Shown piece by piece: positions 18,554 through 27,770 of a stretch of DNA of 64,000 nt. Numbering within the stretch: position 1 is the first letter of the stretch; each line of letters opens with the position of its first letter. This DNA is from Falsirhodobacter sp. 20TX0035 (GTDB lineage: Bacteria > Pseudomonadota > Alphaproteobacteria > Rhodobacterales > Rhodobacteraceae), in assembly GCF_028307215.1 (NCBI RefSeq), contig NZ_JAQMHV010000013.1, positions 1-64,000 of the forward strand, written 5' to 3'. The notes under the pieces are model-generated. The model ran no database searches. It was not told the DNA's origin and saw only the letters and a list, made by a program, of their open reading frames with translations. A program made the translations under genes and the position numbers.

Positions 18554-20152
18554 TCAGCCGATCGCGGCGGCCTTCACGTCCGCGTCGATGTAGGGCACGT
18601 ATTGGGCGAAGTTGTCGGCGAACATCGTCACCAGCTTCTTGGCCTGCGCGTCATAGGCGGCCGCATCGGCCCAGGTCGAACGCGGGTCCAGCAGCTTCGC
18701 ATCCACGCCCGGCACATCGACGGGAACCTCAAACCCGAAGTTCGGGTCCTTGCGGAACTGCACGCTGTCCAGGCTGCCGTCCAGCGCGGCCGTCAGCAGG
18801 GCGCGGGTGGCCTTGATCGGCATCCGCTTGCCCGTGCCATAGGCACCGCCGGTCCAGCCGGTGTTCACCAGCCAGCAGGACGCGCCGTGCTTGGCGATCT
18901 TTTCCTGCAAGAGCTTGCCATAGACTTCCGGACGGCGCGGCATGAAGGGCGCCCCGAAGCAGGTGGAGAAGGTGGGGATGGGTTCGACCACGCCACGTTC
19001 CGTGCCCGGCGTCTTCGACGTGAAGCCCGACAGGAAGTGGTACATCGCCTGCGCCGGCGTCAGCCGCGCGATGGGCGGCAGCACGCCATAAGCGTCGCAG
19101 GTCAGCAGGATCACGTTCTTCGGGTGCCCGCCCAGACCCGTGTCGGAGGCGTTGGAGATGTAGTCCAGCGGATAAGCGCAGCGCATGTTCTGCGTCAGGC
19201 TCGCATCCTCGAAATCCAGATCCAGCGTTTCGGGATCGAAGACCATGTTCTCGATCACGGTGCCGAACTTCTGGGTGGTGGCATAGATCTCCGGCTCCGC
19301 CTCGGCCGAAAGGGAGATAGTCTTGGCATAGCAGCCGCCTTCGAAGTTGAAGGTGCCGCGGTCCGACCAGCCGTGTTCGTCATCGCCGATCAGAACGCGC
19401 GACGGATCGGCCGACAGCGTCGTCTTGCCGGTGCCCGACAGGCCGAAGAACACGGCCGTGTCGACCGGGTTGCCGACCGCGTGGTTGGCCGAGCAGTGCA
19501 TCGGCATCACGCCCTTTTCCGGCAGGATGTAGTTCAGCAGCGTGAAGACGGACTTCTTGTTTTCGCCCGCGTATTCGGTGTTGCCGATCAGGATCAGCTT
19601 GCGTTCGAAGTTCAGCGCGATGACCGTGTCGGAGCGGCAGCCGTGGCGGGCGGGGTCGGCCTTGAAGCTGGGGCAGTTGATGATCGTGAAGTCGGGGGCG
19701 AAGGCGTCCAGTTCCGAACGGTCGGGGCGGCGCAGCAGGTGGCGGATGAACAGGCCGTGCCAAGCCAGTTCGGTGACCACGCGCACGTCCAGCCGGTGCA
19801 GCGCGTCGGCGCCGGCATACAGGTCCTGGACGAAATAGTCCTTGCCCTTCATGTGGGCCAGCATGTCGTCATACAGGCGGTCGAAGGCCTCAGGCTCCAT
19901 CGCGGCGTTGTTGTCCCACCAGATGGTGTCTTCCACGCCCGGCGTGCGCACGACGTGCTTGTCCTTGGGCGAACGGCCCGTATAGGCCCCGGTGGAGACG
20001 AGGAACGTGCCGCCTTGGCCGATGCGGCCTTCGCCGCGCGCGACGGCGGCTTCCATCAGCCCCGGTTCGGTCAGGTTGTAGTGGACCTTGCCCAGTCCGG
20101 TGATGCCCTGATCGTCCAGTGTCTTCGCCGGATTCACGCGTCCAATCGTCAT
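18554..20152 (-). CDS. pckA: phosphoenolpyruvate carboxykinase (ATP)
   Basis: Converts oxaloacetate and ATP to PEP and CO2, the first committed step of gluconeogenesis. The 532-residue protein has [13 protein letters not shown] (53-65), the P-loop [10 protein letters not shown] (237-246, Lys243) and the metal site LIGDDEHGW. The start at 20152 ([12 protein letters not shown]) follows GGGGAGC. An upstream in-frame extension of 36 residues crosses a hairpin and is rejected. The gene is divergent from the chvI operon, as in other alphaproteobacteria where ChvGI and LacI-type regulators are linked to gluconeogenesis. Confidence 0.96.
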   Translation of the reverse strand: MTIGRVNPAKTLDDQGITGLGKVHYNLTEPGLMEAAVARGEGRIGQGGTFLVSTGAYTGRSPKDKHVVRTPGVEDTIWWDNNAAMEPEAFDRLYDDMLAHMKGKDYFVQDLYAGADALHRLDVRVVTELAWHGLFIRHLLRRPDRSELDAFAPDFTIINCPSFKADPARHGCRSDTVIALNFERKLILIGNTEYAGENKKSVFTLLNYILPEKGVMPMHCSANHAVGNPVDTAVFFGLSGTGKTTLSADPSRVLIGDDEHGWSDRGTFNFEGGCYAKTISLSAEAEPEIYATTQKFGTVIENMVFDPETLDLDFEDASLTQNMRCAYPLDYISNASDTGLGGHPKNVILLTCDAYGVLPPIARLTPAQAMYHFLSGFTSKTPGTERGVVEPIPTFSTCFGAPFMPRRPEVYGKLLQEKIAKHGASCWLVNTGWTGGAYGTGKRMPIKATRALLTAALDGSLDSVQFRKDPNFGFEVPVDVPGVDAKLLDPRSTWADAAAYDAQAKKLVTMFADNFAQYVPYIDADVKAAAIG

Positions 20153-20166
20153 TTGCAAGCTCCCCA

Positions 20167-20185
20167 ATGCCGCGGCACGCGGCAT
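20167..20185 (-). promoter_or_regulatory. inverted repeat in the pckA 5' leader
   Basis: A perfect 7-base inverted repeat (ATGCCGC, loop of 5, GCGGCAT) lies immediately upstream of the pckA ribosome binding site. In mRNA it would be a hairpin ending about 14 bases before the ATG, so it could affect ribosome access. It could alternatively be a protein operator. Nothing more can be said from sequence. Confidence 0.4.
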
Positions 20186-20296
20186 CTTAACCCCGGTTTC
20201 GGCCCCAAAATCCGGGACCGGTCCCATGCTGCCGCCATGTGACGATTTTTCGTATAGCATGGGGAATTTTGAAAAGAATAGGCCGGAATCAGTGCG

Positions 20297-20328
20297 TTAG
20301 CGCAACCAGAGCCTGTTTAGCGCAACCA
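20297..20328. repeat. tandem 12-base repeats, putative LacI-family operators
   Basis: TTAGCGCAACCA occurs twice, start to start 20 bases apart (about two helical turns). Each is imperfectly palindromic around a central GCGC (GTT..GCGC..AAC), like operators of LacI-family regulators. From memory, the Rhodobacter central-carbon regulator CceR uses a site with a TTAGCG core and controls gluconeogenic genes. Assignment to that regulator is inference. Confidence 0.5.
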
Positions 20329-20472
20329 TGGCGGACGGCGGGCGGTCCTTCGCCCAGTGCGGCGGCGCCCCGCCGCGAAAAGGGCAGGATCACGATTGCC
20401 GGTTGTAAGTGATTCTGGGTAATGGAAGAAGGCGAGAGCAAACGTTAACACCTTTGAAAGACTTGGCCGCCG

Positions 20473-21171
20473 ATGTCGCGTATCGCGCTTGTGGATGATG
20501 ACCGCAACATTCTGACATCGGTGTCGATGGCGCTGGAGGCGGAAGGCTTCGACGTGGAAACCTTCAGCGACGGCCAGAGCGCGCTGGACGGATTCGCCCG
20601 CCGCCTGCCGGACATGGCCGTGCTGGACATCAAGATGCCCCGCATGGACGGCATGGACCTGTTGCAGCGCCTGCGCCAGATCAGCGCGCTGCCGGTGATC
20701 TTCCTCACCTCCAAGGATGACGAGATCGACGAGATCCTGGGCCTGCGGATGGGCGCGGACGATTACATGAAGAAGCCCTTCTCGCAGCGGCTTCTGGTGG
20801 AACGGATCCGCGCGGTGCTGCGCCGCCACGCCGCGCGCACCGAACGCGCGAGCCCCGACGATGCCCGACACCTTCTGGACCGGGGGCACCTTCAGATGGA
20901 CGCGCTGCGCCACGCCGTGAACTGGCGCGGGCAAGAGATCAACCTGACCGTGACGGAGTTCCTGCTGCTGCAATCGCTGGCCGGCCGCCCCGGCTTCGTG
21001 AAGACCCGCGACCAGCTGATGCAGGACGCCTATCCCAACGAGGTGCACGTGGACGACCGCACCATCGACAGCCACATCAAGCGGCTGCGCAAGAAGCTGC
21101 GGATCGTCGATCCCTCCTTCTCGGCGATCGAGACACTTTACGGCATCGGCTATCGCTACAACGAAGTGTGA
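20473..21171 (+). CDS. chvI: two-component response regulator ChvI
   Basis: An OmpR-type regulator of 232 residues. The receiver domain (1-115) has Asp9/Asp10, phospho-acceptor Asp52 ([13 protein letters not shown]) and Lys101 (YMKKPF). The C-terminal winged helix (about 135-232) includes [28 protein letters not shown] and [10 protein letters not shown]. Adjacency to chvG, hprK and rapZ supports ChvI rather than another OmpR member. In rhizobia and Agrobacterium ChvGI senses acid and envelope stress and in several species affects pckA. Confidence 0.93.
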   Translation: MSRIALVDDDRNILTSVSMALEAEGFDVETFSDGQSALDGFARRLPDMAVLDIKMPRMDGMDLLQRLRQISALPVIFLTSKDDEIDEILGLRMGADDYMKKPFSQRLLVERIRAVLRRHAARTERASPDDARHLLDRGHLQMDALRHAVNWRGQEINLTVTEFLLLQSLAGRPGFVKTRDQLMQDAYPNEVHVDDRTIDSHIKRLRKKLRIVDPSFSAIETLYGIGYRYNEV

Positions 21172-21174
21172 GTG

Positions 21175-22503
21175 ATGAGCACGGTGCGGGGGAACAGGCT
21201 GCAGCGTTTCGTCGGCTCCCGGCTCTGGCGCCGGATGGTGGGCTTTAATCTTGTCTCGCTCGGGATGATGCTGGCGGCGATGCTGGTCCTCAGCCCCACG
21301 CGCGAGATGATGGTGCAGCAGCGCGAGGAGGTGCTGGCCCTTCAGACCCGCCTGATCGCGGCCGAGGTGGCCGAAGGCGACGGGCTGGAAGCGGTGCCGC
21401 CCACCACGGGGCAGGAGGTCACGCTTCTGTCGGCGGGCGGCTCGGTCCTGTCCACCCTGCGTGGGCCCGCGCCACAGCCGCCCGGCCTCTGGACACGCCT
21501 TTCGCTGCAGGACGGGAACCCCTGGCTCAGCGCCGAGGCGCCGGTTGCGGGGGGTGGCCGCGTGGTCCTGCGCGAATCGCTGGCCATGGTGAACGGGGTG
21601 GTGCAGCAGGATTACCGCCGGATGCTGACCATCTTCGCCGCGGCGCTTCTGGTGTCGGTGGGTCTCAGCCTGACGCTGGCGTCGCGCATCGCGCGGCCCC
21701 TGCGCGACCTGACCGCCGCCGCCGGCCGCCGCGAGGAAGGGCGGGTGGCCCTGCCGGACATGACCGCCCGCCCGGACGAGATCGGCCGCCTGTCCGAAGC
21801 GCTGCGCGGCATGGTGGACGCGCTGTACGACCGCATCGACACGAACGAACAGTTCGCCGCCGATGTGGCGCACGAGATCAAGAACCCGCTCGCCTCCCTC
21901 CGCTCCGCCGTCGACACGCTGCGCGTGGCGCGCGAGGATCAGCGCGCGCGGCTGATGGACATCATCGACCACGACGTGCGGCGGCTGGACCGTCTGGTGA
22001 CTGACATCTCCAACGCCTCGCGCCTGGACAGCGAGCTGGTGAAGGAGGAGGAGGAGCCCGTCGACCTGACAGCCATGCTGCGCGGGCTGACCGACCACAT
22101 GCGCCATCAGGCGTCCGAGCAGGGGGTGGCGCTGGTCGCCGACCTGCCCGACACCACCATCGCCCTTCAGGGGCTGGAGGCGCGGCTGGCGCAGGTCTTC
22201 GTCAACGTGATCTCCAACGCGCTGTCCTTTTCGGCCCCCGGCGACACCGTGCGCGTCTGGGCCCATCACCGCGCCGGCCGCGCGCTGGTGGTGGTGGAGG
22301 ATCAGGGCCCCGGCATCCCCGAGGAGGCGCTGACTCAGATCTTCCGGCGCTTCTATTCCGAACGGCCCGAACGTCAGTTCGGCGAACATTCGGGGCTGGG
22401 CCTTTCCATCTCGCGCCAGATCGTCGAGGCGCATCACGGCGTGATCTGGGCCGAGAACATCCCCGGCGGGGGCGCGCGTTTCGTGATCGGGCTTCCCGCG
22501 TGA
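21175..22503 (+). CDS. chvG: two-component sensor histidine kinase ChvG
   Basis: The inner-membrane partner of ChvI. It has 442 residues with TM1 (about 22-40), a periplasmic sensor of roughly 110 residues, TM2 (about 150-170), HAMP ([13 protein letters not shown]...), dimerisation/phosphoacceptor box with His233 ([16 protein letters not shown]) and an ATPase domain with N, G1 (EDQGPGIP) and G2 ([18 protein letters not shown]) boxes. Rhizobial ChvG proteins are longer, so the sensor domain here is compact. ATG at 21175 is preferred over the adjacent GTG at 21172 on spacing from GAAG. Its stop overlaps hprK (GTGA). Confidence 0.9.
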   Translation: MSTVRGNRLQRFVGSRLWRRMVGFNLVSLGMMLAAMLVLSPTREMMVQQREEVLALQTRLIAAEVAEGDGLEAVPPTTGQEVTLLSAGGSVLSTLRGPAPQPPGLWTRLSLQDGNPWLSAEAPVAGGGRVVLRESLAMVNGVVQQDYRRMLTIFAAALLVSVGLSLTLASRIARPLRDLTAAAGRREEGRVALPDMTARPDEIGRLSEALRGMVDALYDRIDTNEQFAADVAHEIKNPLASLRSAVDTLRVAREDQRARLMDIIDHDVRRLDRLVTDISNASRLDSELVKEEEEPVDLTAMLRGLTDHMRHQASEQGVALVADLPDTTIALQGLEARLAQVFVNVISNALSFSAPGDTVRVWAHHRAGRALVVVEDQGPGIPEEALTQIFRRFYSERPERQFGEHSGLGLSISRQIVEAHHGVIWAENIPGGGARFVIGLPA

Positions 22504-22898
22504 TCCTGCACGCGTCGTCGGTCGCCTGGCAGGGGCGGGGGGTGCTGATCCTCGGCCCGTCGGGCAGCGGCAAGTCGACATTGGCGCTGGAGCTGATGGC
22601 CCATGGTGCCGTTCTGATCGCCGACGACCGGACAGAGGTCGGCCCCGACCTGACCGCCCGCGCCCCCGCCGCCCTCGCAGGGCTGATCGAGGCGCGGGGC
22701 GTGGGCCTGCTGCGCGCCGACCATGCCCCCGCACGGCTGGTGTTGGCGGTGGATCTGGGGCAGCCGGAGCCCGATCGGTTGCCGCAAATGCGTCACAGTC
22801 TTGTGCACGACATGCGACTGCCCCTTGTGTTGGGGCAGGGGCGCGGTCACCTTGCTTATGCGATCTTGCAATATCTGAAGGGTGGGCGACAGGCGTGA
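22500..22898 (+). CDS. hprK: short HPr kinase/phosphorylase-like protein
   Basis: A 132-residue HprK consisting only of the catalytic P-loop domain, without the N-terminal domain of Firmicute HprK, as is usual in alphaproteobacteria. Walker A is GPSGSGKST (19-27), the paired Asp42-Asp43 follows in LIADDRTEV, and RGVGLLRAD resembles the family's R(G)xG region. It would phosphorylate HPr on Ser46, and the HPr encoded 1.3 kb downstream has that serine. GTG start and overlaps on both sides (GTGA) show tight coupling with chvG and rapZ. Confidence 0.88.
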   Translation: MILHASSVAWQGRGVLILGPSGSGKSTLALELMAHGAVLIADDRTEVGPDLTARAPAALAGLIEARGVGLLRADHAPARLVLAVDLGQPEPDRLPQMRHSLVHDMRLPLVLGQGRGHLAYAILQYLKGGRQA

Positions 22899-23794
22899 GC
22901 GATCGGGCGTCGATCACGGAAGGACACCAGCTGGTTCTGGTCACCGGCCCTTCGGGCGCCGGGCGGTCGACGGCCATCAACGCGCTGGAGGATCTGGGCT
23001 ACGAGGTCATCGACAACCTCCCCCTCAGCCTCGTGCCGCGGCTGGTGGACGGCGCGCCCGTGGGGCCGATCGCGCTGGGGCTGGACGTGCGCAACCGCGA
23101 TTTCGCGGCCACCGCCCTGATCGAGCTGATCGACCGGCTGACCCGCCGGCCCGAAGTCTCGCTCGACGTGCTGTATCTGGACTGTTCGGCGGACGAGCTG
23201 ATCCGCCGCTACAACCAGACCCGGCGGCGTCACCCCCTGGGGCTGGAACCGGCCGAGGCCATCGCGCGCGAGGTTGACCTTCTGGCGCCCGTGCGCGTGC
23301 GCGCCGACAACCTGATCGACACGACCGACATGTCCCCCCACGACCTGAAGGCCGAGATTGCCCGCTGGTACGACCGGGACGACGCGTCCCGCATGTCGGT
23401 GGCGGTGCAGTCCTTTTCCTACAAGCGCGGGGTGCCGCGCGGCGTCGACATGATCTTCGACTGCCGCTTTTTGTCGAACCCGCACTGGGTGCCGGCGCTG
23501 CGCGAACTGGACGGGCGGGATGCGGCGGTGGTGGAGCACATCCGTCAGGATCCGAACTTCGAGGAGTTCTTCACCCGCGTCCGCGATCTGGTCCTGTTCC
23601 TGATGCCCGCGCAGCAGAAAGAAGGGAAGGCGCACCTGACGATCGGCTTCGGCTGCACGGGCGGGCAGCACCGTTCAGTCGCGCTTGTGGAAATGTTGGC
23701 CTATGTGCTTGCACAGCAAGGCTGGCCGGTGTCAAAACGGCATCGTGAACTCGAACGCAGGGTGGCCGTGACGCTCCCGACGCAGGCAGGATGA
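22895..23794 (+). CDS. rapZ: RapZ/YvcJ family nucleotide-binding protein
   Basis: A 299-residue protein. The N-terminal P-loop domain has GPSGAGRST (18-26), with Arg in the usual Lys position as in a number of alphaproteobacterial members. The C-terminal domain has [25 protein letters not shown] and [16 protein letters not shown]. In enterobacteria RapZ is an RNA-binding adaptor that steers RNase E to GlmZ. Elsewhere its target is unclear. GTG start within the hprK stop. Together with hprK and the PTS genes it forms the PTS-Ntr-linked operon. Confidence 0.92.
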   Translation: MSDRASITEGHQLVLVTGPSGAGRSTAINALEDLGYEVIDNLPLSLVPRLVDGAPVGPIALGLDVRNRDFAATALIELIDRLTRRPEVSLDVLYLDCSADELIRRYNQTRRRHPLGLEPAEAIAREVDLLAPVRVRADNLIDTTDMSPHDLKAEIARWYDRDDASRMSVAVQSFSYKRGVPRGVDMIFDCRFLSNPHWVPALRELDGRDAAVVEHIRQDPNFEEFFTRVRDLVLFLMPAQQKEGKAHLTIGFGCTGGQHRSVALVEMLAYVLAQQGWPVSKRHRELERRVAVTLPTQAG

Positions 23795-23798
23795 ACGC

Positions 23799-24194
23799 GT
23801 GATCGGTATCGTCATCGTGGCGCATGGCGGATTGGCGAGGGAATACCTCTCGGCGGTGGAGCATGTCGTGGGCAAACAGCCCGCGATGGCGGCCATCACG
23901 ATCGAGGACGAGCACGACCGCATCGCCAAGCAGGCCGAGATCAGCGCCGCCGCGCAGGCCGTGGACAGCGGGGGCGGCGTGGTGGTGGTGACGGACATGT
24001 TCGGAGGATCGCCGTCGAACCTGTCGCTTCCGGCCTGCGCGGGGCGCAACCGGCGCATCATCTATGGCGCGAACCTGCCCATGCTGATCAAGCTGGCAAA
24101 ATCGCGCGAACTGCCGGTGCAGGACGCGGTGGCGCTGGCCCTGGACGCGGGGCGCAAGTACATCAACAGCCTTGATCTGGGTGAAGCACAGTGA
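23799..24194 (+). CDS. PTS EIIA protein, mannose/fructose-specific family
   Basis: A 131-residue single-domain EIIA of the Man family. The phosphorylatable His9 is in MIGIVIVAHGGLARE, followed by VVVVTDMFGGSPSN (the second conserved region) and ANLPMLIKL. No EIIB/EIIC permease is nearby, so it is likely a regulatory rather than transport component, receiving phosphate from HPr. GTG start with AGGA upstream. Its stop overlaps the HPr start (GTGA). Confidence 0.92.
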   Translation: MIGIVIVAHGGLAREYLSAVEHVVGKQPAMAAITIEDEHDRIAKQAEISAAAQAVDSGGGVVVVTDMFGGSPSNLSLPACAGRNRRIIYGANLPMLIKLAKSRELPVQDAVALALDAGRKYINSLDLGEAQ

Positions 24195-24460
24195 TCCGTC
24201 GCGACTTGCGCATCGTCAACGAAAAGGGCCTGCACGCGCGCGCCTCGGCCCGCTTCGTGGAGGTGGTGGAGGAGTTCAACGCCGCCGCCACCGTGTCCAA
24301 GGACGGAATGGATGTGTCGGGCGATTCGATCATGGGGCTTCTGATGCTGGCCGCTTCGCGCGGGACCAGCATCGGGGTCGTCACCACGGGGCCGGAGGCC
24401 GAAGCGCTGGCCGACGCGCTGGAAACGCTGGTGGCCAACCGCTTCGGCGAGGAGCATTAG
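24191..24460 (+). CDS. ptsH: phosphocarrier protein HPr
   Basis: An 89-residue HPr with the active-site His15 in GLHARASARF and a serine at position 46 (GDSIMGLLML), the site used by HPr kinase. Presence of both sites with hprK in the same operon indicates a phosphorylation switch linking carbon or nitrogen state to ChvGI output. EI (ptsP/ptsI) is not in this window. The GTG start is inside the EIIA stop, and the 3' end overlaps convergent etfA by 4 bases. Confidence 0.95.
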   Translation: MIRRDLRIVNEKGLHARASARFVEVVEEFNAAATVSKDGMDVSGDSIMGLLMLAASRGTSIGVVTTGPEAEALADALETLVANRFGEEH

Positions 24461-25344
24461 ACCTTTCTGGTCAGTTCCGGGACGAGTTCGAAGATGTCGC
24501 CGACGAGGCCGTAGTCGGCGACTTGGAAGATCGGCGCGTCCTCGTCCTTGTTGAGGGCGACGATGACCTTGCTGTCCTTCATGCCCGCCAGATGCTGGAT
24601 CGCGCCCGAGATGCCGCAGGCGATGTAAAGGTCCGGCGCCACCACCGTGCCCGTCTGCCCCACCTGCCAGTCGTTGGGGGCGTAGCCCGCGTCCACCGCC
24701 GCGCGCGAGGCGCCCACGGCCGCGCCCAGCTTGTCGGCCAGCGCGGTGACGATCGCGAAGTTCTCCTCCGACCCCACGCCGCGGCCGCCCGACACGACGA
24801 TCTTCGCCGACCCCAGGTCCGGCCGGTCGGTGGCGGCGATGTGGTCGGCGACCCAAGAGGACAGGCCCGCATCGGCCAGCGTCACCGCCTCCACCGGGGC
24901 GGGGGCGCCGGTGCCGGCGGGGGCGAAGGCTGTGGTGCGCACCGTCAGCACCTTCACGGGATCGGCCGAACGCACCGTCTGCACCGCGTTGCCGGCATAG
25001 GCCGTGCGGGTGAAGGTCGCCTCGTCCACCACCGCCAGCACGTCGGGGATGATCATCACGTCCAGAAGGGCCGCCACCCGCGGCAGGATGTTGCGCGTGT
25101 CCGAGGTGGAAGGCGCCACCACGTGGCTGAACCCCGACATCCCCGCGATCAGCGTGGCCACGGGTTCGGCCAGGACATGGTCGGCCGCGGCGTGTAGAAC
25201 CTTTGCGATCCCGTCCAGCGCCGCCACACCCGAGGCGTCGGGCCCGACCACCAGCGCCGTCACCTCGCCCAGGGTTTTCGCCGCCGTCAGCGCCCGCGCC
25301 GTCGCATCGAGGCTGCCCGCCTCGGCCAGAAGAAGAACGGCCAT
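24457..25344 (-). CDS. etfA: electron transfer flavoprotein alpha subunit
   Basis: A 295-residue FAD-binding subunit of ETF, which passes electrons from acyl-CoA and other dehydrogenases to ETF-quinone oxidoreductase. The C-terminal FAD domain shows [38 protein letters not shown] (the diagnostic signature) and [17 protein letters not shown]. Its ATG is within the etfB stop (overlap of one base), the usual etfBA order. Confidence 0.95.
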   Translation of the reverse strand: MAVLLLAEAGSLDATARALTAAKTLGEVTALVVGPDASGVAALDGIAKVLHAAADHVLAEPVATLIAGMSGFSHVVAPSTSDTRNILPRVAALLDVMIIPDVLAVVDEATFTRTAYAGNAVQTVRSADPVKVLTVRTTAFAPAGTGAPAPVEAVTLADAGLSSWVADHIAATDRPDLGSAKIVVSGGRGVGSEENFAIVTALADKLGAAVGASRAAVDAGYAPNDWQVGQTGTVVAPDLYIACGISGAIQHLAGMKDSKVIVALNKDEDAPIFQVADYGLVGDIFELVPELTRKV

Positions 25345-26102
25345 CAGAGCACCCCCGCCTCTTTCAGTTTCACCACCAGCTCGTCCACCGAGCTGACCTT
25401 GATCCCGGCCTGCCGCAGCGCCGGCTCCTCGGTCTTCAGGACCGTCAGGCGGGGGGAGACGTCCACGCCGTAATCGGCGGGTGTCTTCTCCTCCAGCGGC
25501 TTCTTCTTGGCCTTCATGATGTTGGGAAGGCTGGCATAGCGCGGCTCGTTCAAACGCAGGTCGGCCGTGACGATCGCGGGCAGCGCCACGCGGATCGTCT
25601 GCATCCCGCCGTCGATCTCGCGCGTGACGAGGGCCGCGCCGCCCTCGACCTCCAGCTTCGATGCAAAGGTCGCCTGGCCCCAGCCCAGCAGGGCCGACAG
25701 CATCTGCCCCGTGGCGTTCATGTCGTTGTCGATCGCCTGCTTGCCGGCGATCACCAGCGCGGGTTCCTCGGCCTTCACAACCCCGGCGAGGATCTTCGCC
25801 ACGGCCAAGGGCTCGATGTCGGTCGCCGCATCCTCGGCCGCCGTCACAAGGATCGCGCGGTCGGCGCCCATGGCCATGGCCGTGCGCAGCGTGTCGCCCG
25901 CCTGCTTCACGCCGATGGACACCACCACCACCTCGGTCGCGACGCCCTTTTCCTTCAGGCGGATCGCCTCCTCCACCGCGATCTCGTCGAAGGGGTTCAT
26001 CGACATCTTCACATTCGCCAGATCGACACCCGATCCGTCCGCCTTCACGCGAACCTTCACGTTGTAGTCGATCACGCGTTTGACCGGCACCAGGACCTTC
26101 AT
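25344..26102 (-). CDS. etfB: electron transfer flavoprotein beta subunit
   Basis: The AMP-binding partner of EtfA, 252 residues from [17 protein letters not shown]. Family regions include [18 protein letters not shown] and VVVVSIG near residues 36-70, [22 protein letters not shown] (about 118-140) and the C-terminal recognition-loop segment with [16 protein letters not shown] at 26102 follows GGAGAAG. A GTG 12 bases upstream is less likely. It forms a two-gene unit with etfA. Confidence 0.95.
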   Translation of the reverse strand: MKVLVPVKRVIDYNVKVRVKADGSGVDLANVKMSMNPFDEIAVEEAIRLKEKGVATEVVVVSIGVKQAGDTLRTAMAMGADRAILVTAAEDAATDIEPLAVAKILAGVVKAEEPALVIAGKQAIDNDMNATGQMLSALLGWGQATFASKLEVEGGAALVTREIDGGMQTIRVALPAIVTADLRLNEPRYASLPNIMKAKKKPLEEKTPADYGVDVSPRLTVLKTEEPALRQAGIKVSSVDELVVKLKEAGVL

Positions 26103-26208
26103 CCGCTTCTCCACATCATCATGGCCAAAGGCCGTTCGTCATTTGTCGGCCCGGGGGCCGGCGTCGGTCGAATACAAACCGAAAGCGTCCGGAAGACAAC
26201 CGCCCCCG

Positions 26209-26409
26209 TCATCCGTTCTTCACGCGCCACGCGATCAGAAGGATCACCAGAAAGATCAGGCCCAGCGCGCCGGCCCGCGCCGCGCGCATCCGGCGGTTGC
26301 GCTTTTCGTCCTCGGTCGTCCAGCTGAGGAGGATCATAGCGATCCCCAGCACGGCAATAGCGCCGATGCCCGCAAGGATGAAGACGGCCTGGTCGGTCAG
26401 GGGAGTCAT
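26209..26409 (-). CDS. small two-helix membrane protein, hypothetical
   Basis: A 66-residue protein with hydrophobic segments at about 9-28 and 46-62, separated by a charged loop TTEDEKRNRRMRAARAG. No family is recognised. It overlaps the stop of the upstream SDR gene (ATGA), which supports translation by coupling, since no separate ribosome binding site is evident. About 100 bases without a gene separate it from etfB. Confidence 0.6.
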   Translation of the reverse strand: MTPLTDQAVFILAGIGAIAVLGIAMILLSWTTEDEKRNRRMRAARAGALGLIFLVILLIAWRVKNG

Positions 26410-27230
26410 GCGCGGCTCAGCAAACGGTCAAGGGTGGAGGTGGGGAGGAGGCGTTTGGCCACGGCCATGGCCTTTGTGGGCGTCGTGATGCGGTAGCGGG
26501 CGCGGGGGCGCTCGGCCTCCAGCGCGCGGGCGATCACGTCGGTCACGGCGCGGGCCGGCAGTTCCCAGCGGTCGGGGGTCTTTTCCTCATAAAGGCGGTG
26601 CAGCAGGCCGCGATACTCGTCGGCGCGGGCGGCGGCCTTCCAGTCGATCCAACGCTCGAAATGCGGAATGGCCTTGCGCCGCAGGTCCGAGGTGATCGGA
26701 CCGGGCTGGATCAGGACCACGTGGATGCCCGTGCCCTCCATCTCCATCCGCAGGATGTCGGTCAGCCCTTCCATCGCGAACTTGGTGGAGGCATAGGCCC
26801 CGCGCCATTTCGCGCCGACGAAGCCCAGCACCGAGGAGCAGTTGAGGATGCGCCCGTGCCCCTGCTTGCGCATGACCGGGATCACGCGGCGGGTCAGGTC
26901 GTGGGTGCCGAACAGGTTCGTCTCGAAGATCGCGCGCAGGGCGTCGCGGGGAATGTCCTCCACTGCGCCGGGGCAGGCGAAGGCGCCGTTGTTGTAAAGC
27001 GCGTCCAGCGTGCCGCCCGTACGGGCCAGAACCTGATCCAGCGCCCCCTGGATCGAGGCCGGGCTGTCGAGATCCAAGGGGAAGCTTTCCAGCCCCTCGG
27101 CCGCCAGACGCTCGCAATCCTCGGCCGAGCGGCAGGTGGCGAAGACGCGCCAGCCGCGCGCGTGCAGCCCCTTGGCCGCGTCGTAACCGATCCCGGAGGA
27201 GCAGCCGGTGATGAGGATGGACCTTGTCAT
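26406..27230 (-). CDS. SDR family NAD(P)-dependent oxidoreductase
   Basis: A 274-residue classical short-chain dehydrogenase. It has cofactor motif TGCSSGIG (9-16), NNGAF (80-84), and the catalytic Ser132/133, Tyr146 and Lys150 in CSSVLGFVGAKWRGAYASTK. An Arg34 in TCR after the second strand suggests NADP(H) preference. The long C-terminal part (200-274) is like the retinol or 17-beta-hydroxysteroid dehydrogenase-type bacterial SDRs. The substrate cannot be told. It is coupled to the small membrane protein downstream. Confidence 0.88.
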   Translation of the reverse strand: MTRSILITGCSSGIGYDAAKGLHARGWRVFATCRSAEDCERLAAEGLESFPLDLDSPASIQGALDQVLARTGGTLDALYNNGAFACPGAVEDIPRDALRAIFETNLFGTHDLTRRVIPVMRKQGHGRILNCSSVLGFVGAKWRGAYASTKFAMEGLTDILRMEMEGTGIHVVLIQPGPITSDLRRKAIPHFERWIDWKAAARADEYRGLLHRLYEEKTPDRWELPARAVTDVIARALEAERPRARYRITTPTKAMAVAKRLLPTSTLDRLLSRA

Positions 27231-27269
27231 GCGGCCGTTATGGAACGCGCGCGGGGCAAAGGCCAGCGT

Positions 27270-27662
27270 TCAGTTGCCGGCCATCCGCACGGGCATCTCT
27301 GCGAGGTATTCGGACGCGACCCAGCCTTCGCCGCCGCTGCCTTCCAGGCGGATCTGCGTCCACTGGCCCTTGGTCGACACCACGGTGACCTCCTCCCCAT
27401 GGCTCAGCTTGTCCAGCGCTTCGCTGCCGGTGGACGGGCCGGCGCGCAGGTTCAGGGCGGCCGCGGTCACGACGGCGGTCGGAAGAACGGTGGCGGGGGC
27501 CTGAACGGCGGCGACCTGTTGGGGCACGGGGATGTAGCGGTAGGTTTCCACGGCCGGTCGGGCCTCGGCCTGTGCCAGACCGGCGCGCACCTTGCCGTCC
27601 GTGCCCGCCACGACCATGGTGACATAAACGGCAGCGCTCAGAATCAGGGTCATGCGGATCAT
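27270..27662 (-). CDS. SH3b domain exported protein
   Basis: A 130-residue protein with a hydrophobic N-terminus (MIRMTLILSAAVYVTMVVAG) that may act as signal or anchor. A low-complexity Ala/Pro/Val linker (35-65) follows, then one bacterial SH3 domain (about 68-122): LNLRAGPSTGSEALDKLSHG, VTVVSTKGQWTQI, GEGWVASEYL. SH3b domains usually bind cell wall peptides or mediate periplasmic contacts. There is no catalytic domain. GAGGAC precedes the ATG at 27662. It is divergent from parC with about 108 bases between. Confidence 0.8.
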   Translation of the reverse strand: MIRMTLILSAAVYVTMVVAGTDGKVRAGLAQAEARPAVETYRYIPVPQQVAAVQAPATVLPTAVVTAAALNLRAGPSTGSEALDKLSHGEEVTVVSTKGQWTQIRLEGSGGEGWVASEYLAEMPVRMAGN

Positions 27663-27770
27663 TTGGCGTCCTCGCTCGGCAGGATCTTGCTGGTTGCAGG
27701 CACAATCTCGCAGACGTGAAAAGGTTCCGGCCTCTGGACCGGCGTCGCGCGGGGGACTAGAGGAAGGGGC

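Larger units (their letters stand above)
20153..20472. promoter_or_regulatory. 320-base divergent regulatory region between pckA and chvI
   Basis: No gene is seen here. The region holds the pckA leader hairpin (20167-20185), a locally AT-rich block with a possible minus-strand -10 (TATACG read on the minus strand at 20251-20256), the two tandem TTAGCGCAACCA repeats (20297-20308 and 20317-20328), and a 7-base-stem GC hairpin (20359-20376). An AT-richer approach to the chvI ATG (20420-20460) contains the chvI ribosome binding site and probably its promoter. Confidence 0.55.

Noticed and set aside
20359-20376. GCGGCGG / CCGCCGC hairpin upstream of chvI
   Set aside because: It is followed by GAAAAGG, not T, and no upstream transcript needs it. 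Likely incidental in GC-rich DNA.
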